Below, piece after piece: positions 1 to 7,240 of a stretch of 20,072 nucleotides of DNA. The stretch covers positions 1-20,072 of the forward strand of contig JAWXTR010000055.1 in the NCBI GenBank assembly GCA_044433365.1, written 5' to 3'. A program made the position numbers and the translations under genes. Below the pieces are notes generated by a model, which saw only the letters and a list, made by a program, of their open reading frames with translations, was not told the DNA's origin and did not search any database. The DNA is from CAMQVM01 sp044433365 (lineage in GTDB: Bacteria; Bacteroidota; Bacteroidia; Bacteroidales; Rikenellaceae). Numbering within the stretch: position 1 is the stretch's first letter; each line of letters begins with the position of its first letter.

Positions 1-1829
1 CAGGATCGATGATGAGCCGAATTTTACGCATGGTAATACGTGATAAAAACCACGCCTCAATAATTTCATGGTCGCTTGGTAATGAGTCGGGAGTAGGTCC
101 TATTCATGCTGCTGCTGCTGCTTGGATTCACGACTTCGACCAGAGTCGTTTTGTTCACTACGAGGGTGCACAAGGCGATCCAACGCATCCTCATTATGTC
201 GAGGGTGCTTCAGGGCTTAACAAATCAGAAGGTTATGCAAACCCTGACGACCCTTATTATGTAGATGTTATTAGCCGTATGTATCCAGAGCTTTCGCAAA
301 TTATTGCCCAATCGGAAAGCCCTTATATCAACCGTCCAATTATTATGTGTGAGTATATGCACGCCATGGGTAACTCTATGGGAGGTCTTGGCGACTATTG
401 GGACGAAATTCGTAGCCGCAAAAACCTTATTGGTGGTTATATCTGGGATATGATTGACCAAGGTATACTAACTAAAACAGAAGATGGCAAAGAGTTCTAC
501 GCTTACGGGGGCGATTTTGGCGATCAACCAAACGACTCTAACTTCTGTATTAATGGTGTATTCTCACCAGATAGAAAACCAAACCCACACGCTTGGGAGG
601 CTAAATATGTGTTCCAACCTGTAGAGATTGAGCTAATTTCAGCATCTCCATGCAAAGTTTCGATTCTTAACCGCCTTTCACACACCTCACTAAATCAATA
701 TGATGCTAAGTGGGAGCTTTTCAAAGATGGTAAAGTAGTAGGTAGTGGTGCACTAGGTAATCTAAATATTGCCTCTGGCGACACTCAAAGCGTAGTTATA
801 CCTGTAGGTGACATCAAATATGATGATAATGCCGAATATTGGGTAAGAGTATCGCTTCACGAAAAAGAGGATAAATTCTGGTGCGAAAAAGGGTATGAAG
901 TGGCTTACGAAAAGATGCTTCTTAGAGCTAAAAAAGAGAGTGATAGCAGCTATGTTTCTACCTCTAAAGAGAGTGTATCGGTAGATAATTCTACTGTTGT
1001 GACTGTTTCAGCTAAAACATTCTCGGCTGTTGTATCGAAAGATAGTGGCTACCTAACTTCATATAAAGTTAACGGTAAAGAGCAGATTTTATCGCCTCTA
1101 ATGCCAAACTTTATCCGTCCAGCTGTCGATAACGATATTCGTGGTGCTACTGTAAAATATATGAACCCGATAAAAGCGTTCTGGAATGGATTTAGCTCAC
1201 AGCTAAAAGTTAAATCGGTAGATGTTAAAGAAAATGGCTCATCATCGGTAGTAACTGTAGCTTATGAGGCCTATAAAGATGTGAATTTAACTATAGCTTA
1301 TACAATCCATAGCGATGGTATGATTGCAGTGAAGATGGATATTAAAGCTCCAGAGTCGACACCAGACTTTAACAGAGTTGGTATGACTATGGGCGTACCT
1401 CTATCTTACGACAACACTACTTTCTACGGCAAAGGTCCTTTTGAAAACTATATCGACCGTAAACGTGCAGCAAAAGTTGGCGAGTATAGTCTAAAAACTG
1501 ACGATATTTTCTATAACTATGTTCAACCACAAGAGAGCGGCAATCGCTCCGATGTACGTTGGGCTACTCTAACAAGCAGCACTGATAAAAACAGCAAACT
1601 TCAAGTTGTAGGCTCTCCTCTATTTGGTTTTGCAATATGGAAATATAGCGGACAAAATATCGAAGATGCTAAACATCCTTATGATTTAGCTGCTCTCGAT
1701 TACTACACCGTAAATATCGACCTTGAGCAGGCTGCACTTGCAGGAACTCTTTCAAATATTCTACCTCACTACGAACTTAATGGCGGCAATCGCACTTTTG
1801 AGTTTATGTTTGGTGCTTCGACTAAATAG
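1..1829 (+). CDS. Beta-galactosidase, glycoside hydrolase family 2 (3' part, 5' end outside window)
   Basis: Hydrolyses terminal beta-galactosides. The frame is open from base 3 with no stop upstream, and conserved residues precede the first Met (base 9), so that Met is internal and the gene starts before the window. Counting from it, the end of the GH2 TIM barrel covers residues 1-200: SLGNESG carries the acid/base Glu (residue 26) and CEYMHAMGNS the nucleophile Glu (residue 115). An Ig-like domain follows (about 210-310). The LacZ small-chain type beta-sandwich fills 330-606, with the signature PNFIRPAVDND, then GPFENYIDRK and PQESGNR. The C-terminus looks complete, ending at TAG 1827-1829. 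Whether a signal peptide exists cannot be seen; periplasmic or surface location is common in this phylum, where GH2 enzymes degrade glycans. Family assignment is secure; substrate is inferred. The next gene is convergent. Confidence 0.95.
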   Translation, partial: GSMMSRILRMVIRDKNHASIISWSLGNESGVGPIHAAAAAWIHDFDQSRFVHYEGAQGDPTHPHYVEGASGLNKSEGYANPDDPYYVDVISRMYPELSQIIAQSESPYINRPIIMCEYMHAMGNSMGGLGDYWDEIRSRKNLIGGYIWDMIDQGILTKTEDGKEFYAYGGDFGDQPNDSNFCINGVFSPDRKPNPHAWEAKYVFQPVEIELISASPCKVSILNRLSHTSLNQYDAKWELFKDGKVVGSGALGNLNIASGDTQSVVIPVGDIKYDDNAEYWVRVSLHEKEDKFWCEKGYEVAYEKMLLRAKKESDSSYVSTSKESVSVDNSTVVTVSAKTFSAVVSKDSGYLTSYKVNGKEQILSPLMPNFIRPAVDNDIRGATVKYMNPIKAFWNGFSSQLKVKSVDVKENGSSSVVTVAYEAYKDVNLTIAYTIHSDGMIAVKMDIKAPESTPDFNRVGMTMGVPLSYDNTTFYGKGPFENYIDRKRAAKVGEYSLKTDDIFYNYVQPQESGNRSDVRWATLTSSTDKNSKLQVVGSPLFGFAIWKYSGQNIEDAKHPYDLAALDYYTVNIDLEQAALAGTLSNILPHYELNGGNRTFEFMFGASTK

Positions 1830-1858
1830 GCATATTTGTAAAACATAAAGGATAAGCC

Positions 1859-1940
1859 AAAAGCACCTTTTTTATACAAACTAGTGGGTGACCACAATTA
1901 AAAATTTTACCCTCACTCTCAAGCGTTGAGAGTGGGGGTA
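1859..1940. repeat. Interspersed palindromic repeat, family A (partial copy)
   Basis: Begins with an AAAAGCACC block and a TTTTATACAAACT block, then GTGGGTGACC, and ends in a hairpin at 1908-1940 (arms of about 15 bases, loop GCG). Read in reverse complement, 10240-10340 carries the same blocks in the same order (AAAAGCACC, TTTTATGCAAAC, GTGGGTGACC and a hairpin around AAGCGTTGTGAGTGGGGGTA). The hairpin lies about 80 bases after the beta-galactosidase stop and lacks a T-run, so a terminator role is possible but not shown. Confidence 0.7.
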
Positions 1941-1967
1941 TTATGCGTATATTGGTAACTTAGTGAA

Positions 1968-1991
1968 ATTCGCAAAAGGGGTTTTGCGAAT
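1968..1991. repeat. Perfect 10-bp hairpin ATTCGCAAAA/TTTTGCGAAT
   Basis: Arms 1968-1977 and 1982-1991 are perfectly complementary around a GGGG loop. A related hairpin with arms ATTCGCAA/TTGCGAAT lies at 10367-10390 beside the other family A repeat, so the two motifs travel together. No T-run follows. The function is unknown. Confidence 0.6.
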
Positions 1992-2032
1992 AACCCATTT
2001 AAAGGTAATGTGGTAAAAAATATGACCTTAAT

Positions 2033-2278
2033 CTATCTATGCTTCCAACGTCCATCCATAATAGACCAAGAACCACCATAGCCTTTACGACTATCTATAT
2101 CACTCACTCTTTTCAGCTCTTGAAAATAAAATTTACCATTTTCACAACAATAAGCATATCGGTCGAAGAATTTATAATACATACAGATTAATCGGTTGTC
2201 GCTGGCTAAAATCCATTCTGGGAAATGTAAGCACACAACGTCGTCGGGTGTTCGTAGTGTTAAGCAATCGCCATCCAT
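2033..2278 (-). CDS. Small hypothetical protein, 81 aa
   Basis: An open frame of 81 codons that I do not recognise. The product is rich in aromatic residues and cysteine (Cys 5, 17, 32, 44 and 45), has no membrane segment or signal peptide, and ends in a basic stretch (GRWKHR). Its ATG overlaps the last 19 bases of the upstream minus-strand gene in another frame, which suggests either translational coupling of two small genes or one gene split by a frameshift near 2260-2280. No ribosome binding site is evident. It could also be a decayed remnant, since flanking DNA is repeat-rich. That it is expressed as a separate protein is uncertain. Confidence 0.4.
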   Translation of the reverse strand: MDGDCLTLRTPDDVVCLHFPEWILASDNRLICMYYKFFDRYAYCCENGKFYFQELKRVSDIDSRKGYGGSWSIMDGRWKHR

Positions 2279-2643
2279 AATATTTCGAAAACAAGTTTGA
2301 CTAAACGAATAAATTTTTTGTCGATATTATCACCAAAAATATCGAGATACTCTGCTTCTACAATCTCTAATAGATTGTTTATACACTTTGCGACTTTACT
2401 ATATACAATATCAACTCCATAAAGCCGAGTAATAACTTTTAGTGTATTTATCTCATATTCAATACGATTAACACTATAACAAAGTCTTACTTTAGTTAGT
2501 CTTTCTTTTAATTGTTGCATTAAAAGCTCACCTTCACCACACCTTGGTAAGACATAAAACGAAGTGTCTAACACACCATTGTTTGAAGTTGAATCTTCAC
2601 TGTTCATATCTTTTGCTTTTGGTGCGCAAACCAACTTATTCAT
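2260..2643 (-). CDS. Hypothetical protein, about 127 aa
   Basis: Not recognised. I prefer the ATG at 2643 (product starting MNKLVCAPKAK); a GTG at 2667 would add eight residues. The N-terminal 40 residues are polar and probably disordered; the rest (from about LPRCGEGELL) looks mostly helical, with hydrophobic heptads in the region LLMQQLKERL through KLVFEILW and several cysteines. There is no signal peptide or clear membrane span. It overlaps the following 81-codon gene by 19 bases. No TAnnTTTG promoter is visible upstream on this strand. The pair could be a small two-gene operon or one frameshifted gene. Confidence 0.45.
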   Translation of the reverse strand: MNKLVCAPKAKDMNSEDSTSNNGVLDTSFYVLPRCGEGELLMQQLKERLTKVRLCYSVNRIEYEINTLKVITRLYGVDIVYSKVAKCINNLLEIVEAEYLDIFGDNIDKKFIRLVKLVFEILWMAIA

Positions 2644-2667
2644 ATACCTAAGAGCTACGACATACAC

Positions 2668-3162
2668 CTATGAGAAAAATAAAAAATGCGTGAACATTCC
2701 TTATCGGACTCTAGGTATTTGGCGTGACCCATTTCAATGATAAGTTCCGTCCACGCAAAAGCGTAGACGTTTACTGAACTTATTCATATCGAAATATCCT
2801 AGAATCGCCAAATTTTAGAGTACCTTGAATAAATAGCAAACGCTATATTAATAAAATATGTTAAAATTATAAGCCTTAATGATTATAATTTTAACAAAGA
2901 TATAAAATTATTAGAAATTTAGCAATTATTAGTCAATTTAATTAAAAAAACACATATTTCAACCTACACCTAACTATAGTAAACCTACTCCAAATTTTAC
3001 TCTTACAAACCAATTATTTAAACTGTTTAACAAAATACAGAAACTACCAAATATTAATAAAAATAGACAATATTGTCACAAAAAATACAATTTCACACAC
3101 TAAATGCAAAAATACAATAAGCAAATGCAAAAATTTGATAATTATTAATTATGATTATGCCA
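2668..3162. other. AT-rich intergenic region with an imperfect palindrome at 2710-2811
   Basis: No gene is supported here. The left part is an imperfect palindrome: TCTAGG (2710) mirrors CCTAGA (ending 2803), TTGGCG (2719) mirrors CGCCAA (2806-2811), and the centre is a hairpin of GTCCACGC and GCGTAGAC around AAAA (2750-2768). The rest (2820-3162) is very AT-rich and leads to the promoter of the methyltransferase cluster. I looked for a cobalamin riboswitch because a B12-dependent operon follows, and saw none of its conserved blocks. Confidence 0.5.
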
Positions 3163-3170
3163 TACCTTTG
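3163..3170 (+). promoter_or_regulatory. Bacteroidetes -7 promoter element for the methyltransferase cluster
   Basis: TACCTTTG matches the Bacteroidetes -7 consensus TAnnTTTG and lies 25 bases before the ATG at 3196. A TTTG at 3134-3137 is a candidate -33 element, but its spacing of 25 bases is longer than the usual 19-21, so the -33 assignment is weak. Confidence 0.55.
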
Positions 3171-3195
3171 CATTAAACAAACAAACACAATATTT

Positions 3196-3834
3196 ATGCA
3201 AAACTATTTAATTGACTCAGCCATCTCTAAAGGAAATCTTGATTTGGCTATAGAAGAGACCAACAAAGCTCTTGCAGATGGCATTTCTGCAAAACAGATT
3301 ATCGATGAATACCTAATTAAAGGTATGGAAGAGATTGGACAAGCGTTTCAAGAGGGAAAGGCATTTGTGCCAAACCTACTTATGGCTGCACGTGCAATGA
3401 AAGGTTCGCTTGATATTCTTAAACCACTCCTTAAAGTTGATGCCGACGACAACTTTAAAGCAAAAGTGGTAATTGGAACAGTTAAAGGCGACCTACACGA
3501 TATTGGTAAAAACTTGGTGGCTTCTATGCTTGAGGGTTGTGGTTTTGAGGTTATTAACTTAGGGGTAAATGTTACAAGTGAGCAGTTTATAGCTTCGATT
3601 AAAGAGAACGGTGCTGAGGTGGTATGTATGTCGGCACTTCTTACAACCACTATGACCTATATGAAAGAGATTGTAGAGGCTATCGAGAGCGAAGGATTGC
3701 GTGATAAGGTTAAAATTATGGTTGGAGGTGCACCTCTTTCTAGCTCTTTTGCTCAGGAGATTGGTGCTGATGGCTACAGCGAAAATGCAAACCTTGCGGT
3801 TGCCCTTGCACGCCAACTTGTAGAGGCTATATAG
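3196..3834 (+). CDS. Corrinoid (methyl-cobamide) carrier protein, MtaC/MtbC-like
   Basis: Cytosolic B12 protein that carries a methyl group on cobalt between two methyltransferases. The N-terminal helical cap (residues 1-85) has the family pattern GMEEIGQAFQEGKAFVPNLL. The Rossmann B12 domain (about 88-212) holds GDLHDIGKN, in which D99, H101 and G104 form the DxHxxG site and His101 is the expected lower cobalt ligand; SALLTTTM and GGAPLSSSFAQEIGADGY complete the cofactor pocket. At 212 aa its length is normal. An in-frame ATG at 3151 would add 15 residues, but the -7 element at 3163-3170 overlaps that stretch and family similarity begins near MQNYLID, so I use 3196. It is the first gene of the cluster, five bases before the next. 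The fold is secure; the methyl donor is unknown. Confidence 0.92.
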   Translation: MQNYLIDSAISKGNLDLAIEETNKALADGISAKQIIDEYLIKGMEEIGQAFQEGKAFVPNLLMAARAMKGSLDILKPLLKVDADDNFKAKVVIGTVKGDLHDIGKNLVASMLEGCGFEVINLGVNVTSEQFIASIKENGAEVVCMSALLTTTMTYMKEIVEAIESEGLRDKVKIMVGGAPLSSSFAQEIGADGYSENANLAVALARQLVEAI

Positions 3835-3839
3835 TAGAG

Positions 3840-4535
3840 ATGATGGAAAAAGCAGTAGAGGTAAAGGTGGATATTAATCTGCTAACTATCGACCGCAAAG
3901 ATATTTACCGTGCTATGGGTTATAAAGGGGCTATTCCCGACGAGATTACCCTCGCTCTTACAGAAGAACTTCTTGAAAAAGCCTTTGAAATTGCAAAACC
4001 TCGCTACTGCTACAAAATATTTGAGTGTACGCTCGAAAAAGATAGCTTTACTCTGGAATCGATCACCTTTAACTGTCAACGCACTATTGGGGCAATGGTA
4101 AGAAACTCTGAAACTATGGCTCTTTTTGTGGCTACAGCAGGAGAGGAGTTTCAAAGTTATTTTGATGAGGTTTCTAACTCTGGCGATATTCTAAATCTAT
4201 TTGTTTTAGATGCTATCGGCACTGTAATAGTCGAAGCTACTGGCGATTATATGGAGGCTCAGCTACAAAAAGAGATTGAAAGCAAAAAGCATACAAACCG
4301 TTTTAGCCCGGGATATTGCGCTTGGGATATAAACGAGCAACATAAGCTATTTTCGCTATTTCCATCGCAAATTTGCGGTATAACACTCGGCAGTACCTCA
4401 CTAATGCACCCTATAAAATCGATTAGCGGTGTGGTGGGTATTGGCGACAAGGTTATCACCAAAAAATATGGGTGTGAGATATGTAAGCGTACAGATTGTA
4501 ATCAAAGAATTAGTGGAGCAATTCATAATGCTTAA
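3840..4535 (+). CDS. Stand-alone MetH-type activation domain protein
   Basis: Related to the C-terminal activation domain of cobalamin-dependent methionine synthase, which binds S-adenosylmethionine and reductively remethylates cob(II)alamin. Here it is a separate 231-aa protein next to a corrinoid protein. RFSPGYCAWDINEQHKLF (154-171) matches the RxxPGY SAM-binding motif, and TLGSTSLMHPIKSISGVVGI (182-201) the following conserved block. A C-terminal CEICKRTDC (C212, C215, C220) could bind a metal or Fe-S centre; canonical MetH lacks it as far as I recall. Inferred job: reactivate oxidised corrinoid of the neighbouring carrier, replacing the ATP-dependent RACE proteins used by many O-demethylase systems. 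Starts at 3840 and 3843 are both possible. The last codons run into an AT-rich repeat. Confidence 0.85.
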   Translation: MMEKAVEVKVDINLLTIDRKDIYRAMGYKGAIPDEITLALTEELLEKAFEIAKPRYCYKIFECTLEKDSFTLESITFNCQRTIGAMVRNSETMALFVATAGEEFQSYFDEVSNSGDILNLFVLDAIGTVIVEATGDYMEAQLQKEIESKKHTNRFSPGYCAWDINEQHKLFSLFPSQICGITLGSTSLMHPIKSISGVVGIGDKVITKKYGCEICKRTDCNQRISGAIHNA

Positions 4536-4569
4536 TGCGTAATTATGAATTATGAATTATAAATTTTAA
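4520..4569. repeat. AT-rich 'aattatgaatt' repeat over a stop codon
   Basis: Short direct and inverted copies of TAATTATGAATT and ATTCATAATG start inside the last codons of the activation protein gene (which encode IHNA) and fill the gap to the next ATG at 4573. The same sequence type recurs at 5931, 16571, 17600 and 18811. Confidence 0.6.
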
Positions 4570-4572
4570 AAT

Positions 4573-5934
4573 ATGAGTGGTAAAGAGTTAATTAAAAAGG
4601 CTTTTGCACTAGAGAGTGTAGATAGAGCACCGTGGGTGCCTTTTGTTGGGGTACACGCAGGTAAATTGGTGGGTGTGGATGCAGAAACTTACCTAAAATC
4701 GGAAGATTTAATGGTAGAGGGGCTTTCAAAAGCTATCGAGCTTTACAAACCAGATGGAATACCTGTATCGTTTGATTTACAGATGGAAGCGGAAATATTT
4801 GGCTGTGATTTAGTTTGGAGTAAAGACAATCCACCGTCAGTATCTTCTCACCCAATGGGCGAAGGTGGTACAAAAACTCTCGATAAAATACCTATGCCAA
4901 CTGCTACTGATGGACGTATTCCAATCACTATGAATGTGGCTCGTAAACTACGTGAAAAATATCCAGATATTGCTCTTTACGGTCTTATTACAGGTCCATT
5001 TACCCTTGCATTGCACCTTTGCGGAACCGATATCTTTATGGATATGTTTATGGACGAGGCAAAAGTTAATAAAGTTATGGATTTTTGCGCCGATGTATGT
5101 AATACAATGAGCAAATTCTATATCGAAGCTGGGTGTGATATTGTAGCGGTTGTCGACCCAATGTGTAGTCAAATTGGACCAGATCAGTTTGCTCAATTTA
5201 TCAAAGCTCCATGCCAAAAGGTGTTTGAAAATATCAAAAATCTTGGCGCACTTTCATCGTTCTTTGTCTGCGGACATGCTCAACACAATATTGAAGTTAT
5301 GTGTGAGTGTAAACCAAACAATATTTCGATTGACGAAAATATTCCTCTCGATTTTGTACGAGATATTTGCCTTAAACATAATGTTTGCTATGGTGGCAAC
5401 ATCAAGCTTACAGTTGTATTGTTGATGGGCGATATAGACGATACGAGACGTGATGTTGTGGAGTGTTTAGACATAGCGGGCAAAGATTATAAAGGGTTTA
5501 TTCTGGCTCCGGGTTGTGATTTAGCTTACGACACTAAAATTGATAATCTAATTGAGTGTGTGAACGTTATAAACGACCCTTATCTACAAGATATAGTTCG
5601 TGCACTTGGTCCAAAACAGTCCAATGTAGAGCCTTTAAACCTCGAAACATATCTTCAACCAGATGTTGTAATGGTAGATTGTATTACTTTAGACTCTACA
5701 GGTTGTGCAGCTTGTCAATATATGTGGGAGGCAACACAACGTGGCTCTGAGCCATTTGGGAGTAAGGTTATTGTTAAAGAACACTCTATAAAAACAGCTG
5801 AAGGTTTAGAGTTTATGGCTGCTACGGGAGTAAAAAACATCCCTACCCTACTTATCAATGGCAAAGAGGCTTTCGTCTCGATTATACCTCCTGTTGATGA
5901 AATTAGTGCAGCTATTGAGGCAGCTCTGCAATAA
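4573..5934 (+). CDS. MtaA/UroD-fold corrinoid methyltransferase fused to a thioredoxin-like CxxC domain
   Basis: Residues 1-345 are a UroD-fold methyltransferase of the MtaA/CmuA type, which moves a methyl group between a corrinoid protein and a thiol acceptor using zinc. YGLITGPFTLALHL (136-149) and LAPGCDLAYDTKIDN (311-325) are family signatures; Cys315 matches the last zinc ligand of MtaA. The middle motif reads FFVCGH (230-235) where MtaA has HxCG: Cys233 is kept but the His ligand is Phe, with a His two residues after the Cys. Residues 365-453 form a thioredoxin-like domain with CAAC (378-381) and the cis-proline region GVKNIPTLLINGK, resembling small Thioredoxin_3 proteins. Inferred role: acceptor-side methyltransferase with a built-in thiol/disulphide module, perhaps for corrinoid or zinc-thiol reduction. 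Cytosolic. The N-terminus follows directly from the ATG after an AT repeat. Confidence 0.85.
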   Translation: MSGKELIKKAFALESVDRAPWVPFVGVHAGKLVGVDAETYLKSEDLMVEGLSKAIELYKPDGIPVSFDLQMEAEIFGCDLVWSKDNPPSVSSHPMGEGGTKTLDKIPMPTATDGRIPITMNVARKLREKYPDIALYGLITGPFTLALHLCGTDIFMDMFMDEAKVNKVMDFCADVCNTMSKFYIEAGCDIVAVVDPMCSQIGPDQFAQFIKAPCQKVFENIKNLGALSSFFVCGHAQHNIEVMCECKPNNISIDENIPLDFVRDICLKHNVCYGGNIKLTVVLLMGDIDDTRRDVVECLDIAGKDYKGFILAPGCDLAYDTKIDNLIECVNVINDPYLQDIVRALGPKQSNVEPLNLETYLQPDVVMVDCITLDSTGCAACQYMWEATQRGSEPFGSKVIVKEHSIKTAEGLEFMAATGVKNIPTLLINGKEAFVSIIPPVDEISAAIEAALQ

Positions 5935-5965
5935 ATTATAAATTATAAATTGTAAATTATAAATT
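5931..5965. repeat. AT-rich 'ataaattat' tandem array over a stop codon
   Basis: Repeats of AAATTATA begin in the stop codon of the methyltransferase-thioredoxin gene and continue to about 5965. Same type as the arrays at 4520 and 16571. Confidence 0.6.
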
Positions 5966-5989
5966 TGCTTCATCAACAAAACGGGCGTA

Positions 5990-6063
5990 GAGACGTTGTG
6001 TACAACGTCTCCATTGAAACAATCTGTACAACGTCTCCATTGAAACAATCTGTACAACGTCTC
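5990..6063. repeat. GAGACGTTGT palindrome followed by 26-bp tandem repeat
   Basis: GAGACGTTGT (5990-5999) pairs perfectly with ACAACGTCTC (6002-6011) around a 2-base centre. From 6002 a 26-base unit beginning ACAACGTCTCCATTGAAACA is repeated 2.4 times (6002-6027, 6028-6053, then 6054-6063). It lies in the spacer between the two halves of the methyltransferase cluster and is not coding. Each tandem unit could pair with the single GAGACGTTGT arm. Confidence 0.75.
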
Positions 6064-6100
6064 AATAAAAATATTAAAAAATCAAATCCCCACATTTAAT

Positions 6101-6267
6101 TAAGTAGGGTAAAATAATTATTGGTGTATTTTTAATAGTGCTATTGGAGATAAGATTTTTTGCTATTGAATCGAAAATATAGTGGTTCTATATTGAGATT
6201 TAATAGTGAAAAATATCGCTCCAAGAGTGCTATTAAGAATATGGCAATAATTGTTTTACACTACTTA
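6101..6267. mobile_element. 167-bp palindromic element, copy 1 (MITE-like)
   Basis: Starts TAAGTAGGGTAAAA and ends TTTTACACTACTTA; the two halves are imperfect inverted repeats of about 78 bases around a short centre near 6180-6186, so the whole element can fold into one long hairpin. Copy 2 at 8562-8728 is also 167 bp, in opposite orientation, with five differences, all transitions. Both copies have TA at each outer end, compatible with a TA target duplication as for Tc1/mariner-IS630 type MITEs, though the TA could instead be part of the repeat. It ends nine bases before the CobW-family start codon and encodes no protein of its own. Confidence 0.75.
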
Positions 6268-6276
6268 TACATATTT

Positions 6277-7200
6277 ATGAAAATTGTAAAATTTAAACCA
6301 CAAACACCAATTATATTACTAACAGGTTTTCTTGGTAGTGGCAAAAGCACTTTGCTTTGTAAAATTTTACAAAAATGCGAGAGTGAGGGCAAAAAAGTGG
6401 CGGTTATCCAAAACGAATTTGCCCAAACATCGTTCGATAGCGATATTATCCGTGAAGTCAGCTCTTCGTTTACTCTTCGAGAGTTAAACACCGGTTCTAT
6501 ATTCTGCGCCTGCCTATTTTCTCAATTTAGAAGCACTCTTATCGAACTTTCTAATAGCGAACAGTTAGATATTGTGATTGTCGAGGCTACAGGTATTGCC
6601 GATCCAATTGCAATTGCTCAACTTCTTGAAGATAGTGATGTAAGCTTCAACTACTACCTTTCACATATAGTATCAGTAGTAGATGCACCTCGATTTGAAA
6701 AGGCACTAAAAAACATTATTGGCGTTCGACATCAAATTCAAGTTGCCGACACTGTTCATATTGCAAAGATTGATTTAGTAGATAAAGAGGAGCTTCAAAA
6801 GGTTCAGCAGAGCGTAAAGGCTATCAATCCTATTGCTAAAATCAACTCTGCTAGCTATGCCGATTTTGATGTTAGCTCAATTTTAGATACAAAATTTAAA
6901 TCCAGTGCAGAGCTAAACCCTATCGATGGAGAACTTACAAAATGCGGAGAGGGAGGCTATAAATCTAAATGCTTTAAGAGCACAAAAAAGGTTACAATCT
7001 CTTCGCTTACCAAATTTTTAGAGTCGCTTTCCGACAATATTTTAAGAGTTAAGGGATATGTTTCAATCGACAACGGCTCAACGGTTGTCGTGCAGTATGT
7101 CCCAGGACAAATTGATATTAAAGAGAGTCAAAACATGATGGTTCAAACGGAACTTGTCTCTATAGGATATGAAATCCCACCGTTTGAAATTCTTTTATAG
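6277..7200 (+). CDS. CobW/COG0523-family (G3E) P-loop GTPase
   Basis: G3E GTPases of this family act as metallochaperones or in cobalamin metabolism. Residues 17-25 (GFLGSGKST) are the Walker A loop, EATGIADP (103-110) the switch II/G3 region, and FCACL (76-80) corresponds to the family's CxCC metal site but has only CxC here. The guanine-specificity motif NKxD reads AKID (163-166), an unusual Asn-to-Ala change. The C-terminal CobW_C-like part starts around VTISSLTKFL. I place the start at 6277 (MKIVKFKPQT, 307 aa); an in-frame ATG at 6160 lies inside the palindromic element and would add 39 residues unlike the family. It stands between the two UroD-fold methyltransferases, so supplying zinc to them or helping corrinoid loading is a reasonable inference, not proven. 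The gene stops just before a CAA repeat. Confidence 0.88.
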   Translation: MKIVKFKPQTPIILLTGFLGSGKSTLLCKILQKCESEGKKVAVIQNEFAQTSFDSDIIREVSSSFTLRELNTGSIFCACLFSQFRSTLIELSNSEQLDIVIVEATGIADPIAIAQLLEDSDVSFNYYLSHIVSVVDAPRFEKALKNIIGVRHQIQVADTVHIAKIDLVDKEELQKVQQSVKAINPIAKINSASYADFDVSSILDTKFKSSAELNPIDGELTKCGEGGYKSKCFKSTKKVTISSLTKFLESLSDNILRVKGYVSIDNGSTVVVQYVPGQIDIKESQNMMVQTELVSIGYEIPPFEILL

Positions 7201-7227
7201 CAACAACAACAACAACAACAACAACAA
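7201..7227 (+). repeat. (CAA)9 microsatellite in the intercistronic leader
   Basis: Nine perfect CAA units begin immediately after the TAG of the GTPase gene and end 13 bases before the next ATG. The stretch is unstructured as RNA and could tune translation of the downstream methyltransferase; unit number could vary by slippage. Confidence 0.85.
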
Positions 7228-7240
7228 AACATATACAACT

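Noticed and set aside
2668..3195. Cobalamin riboswitch upstream of the corrinoid gene
   Set aside because: The region is almost pure A/T; none of the conserved riboswitch blocks (for example GCCACTG) is seen.
3151..3195. N-terminal extension of the corrinoid protein
   Set aside because: Overlaps the TACCTTTG promoter element and has no family similarity; ATG 3196 fits better.
6002..6063. CRISPR array
   Set aside because: Only 2.4 identical 26-base tandem units with no variable spacers and no cas genes nearby.
6160..6276. N-terminal extension of the CobW-type protein
   Set aside because: These codons are inside the 167-bp palindromic element; family similarity begins right after the ATG at 6277.
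7169..7240. N-terminal poly-Asn extension of the second methyltransferase
   Set aside because: It comes from translating the CAA repeat and would overlap the GTPase gene; ATG 7241 matches family N-termini.
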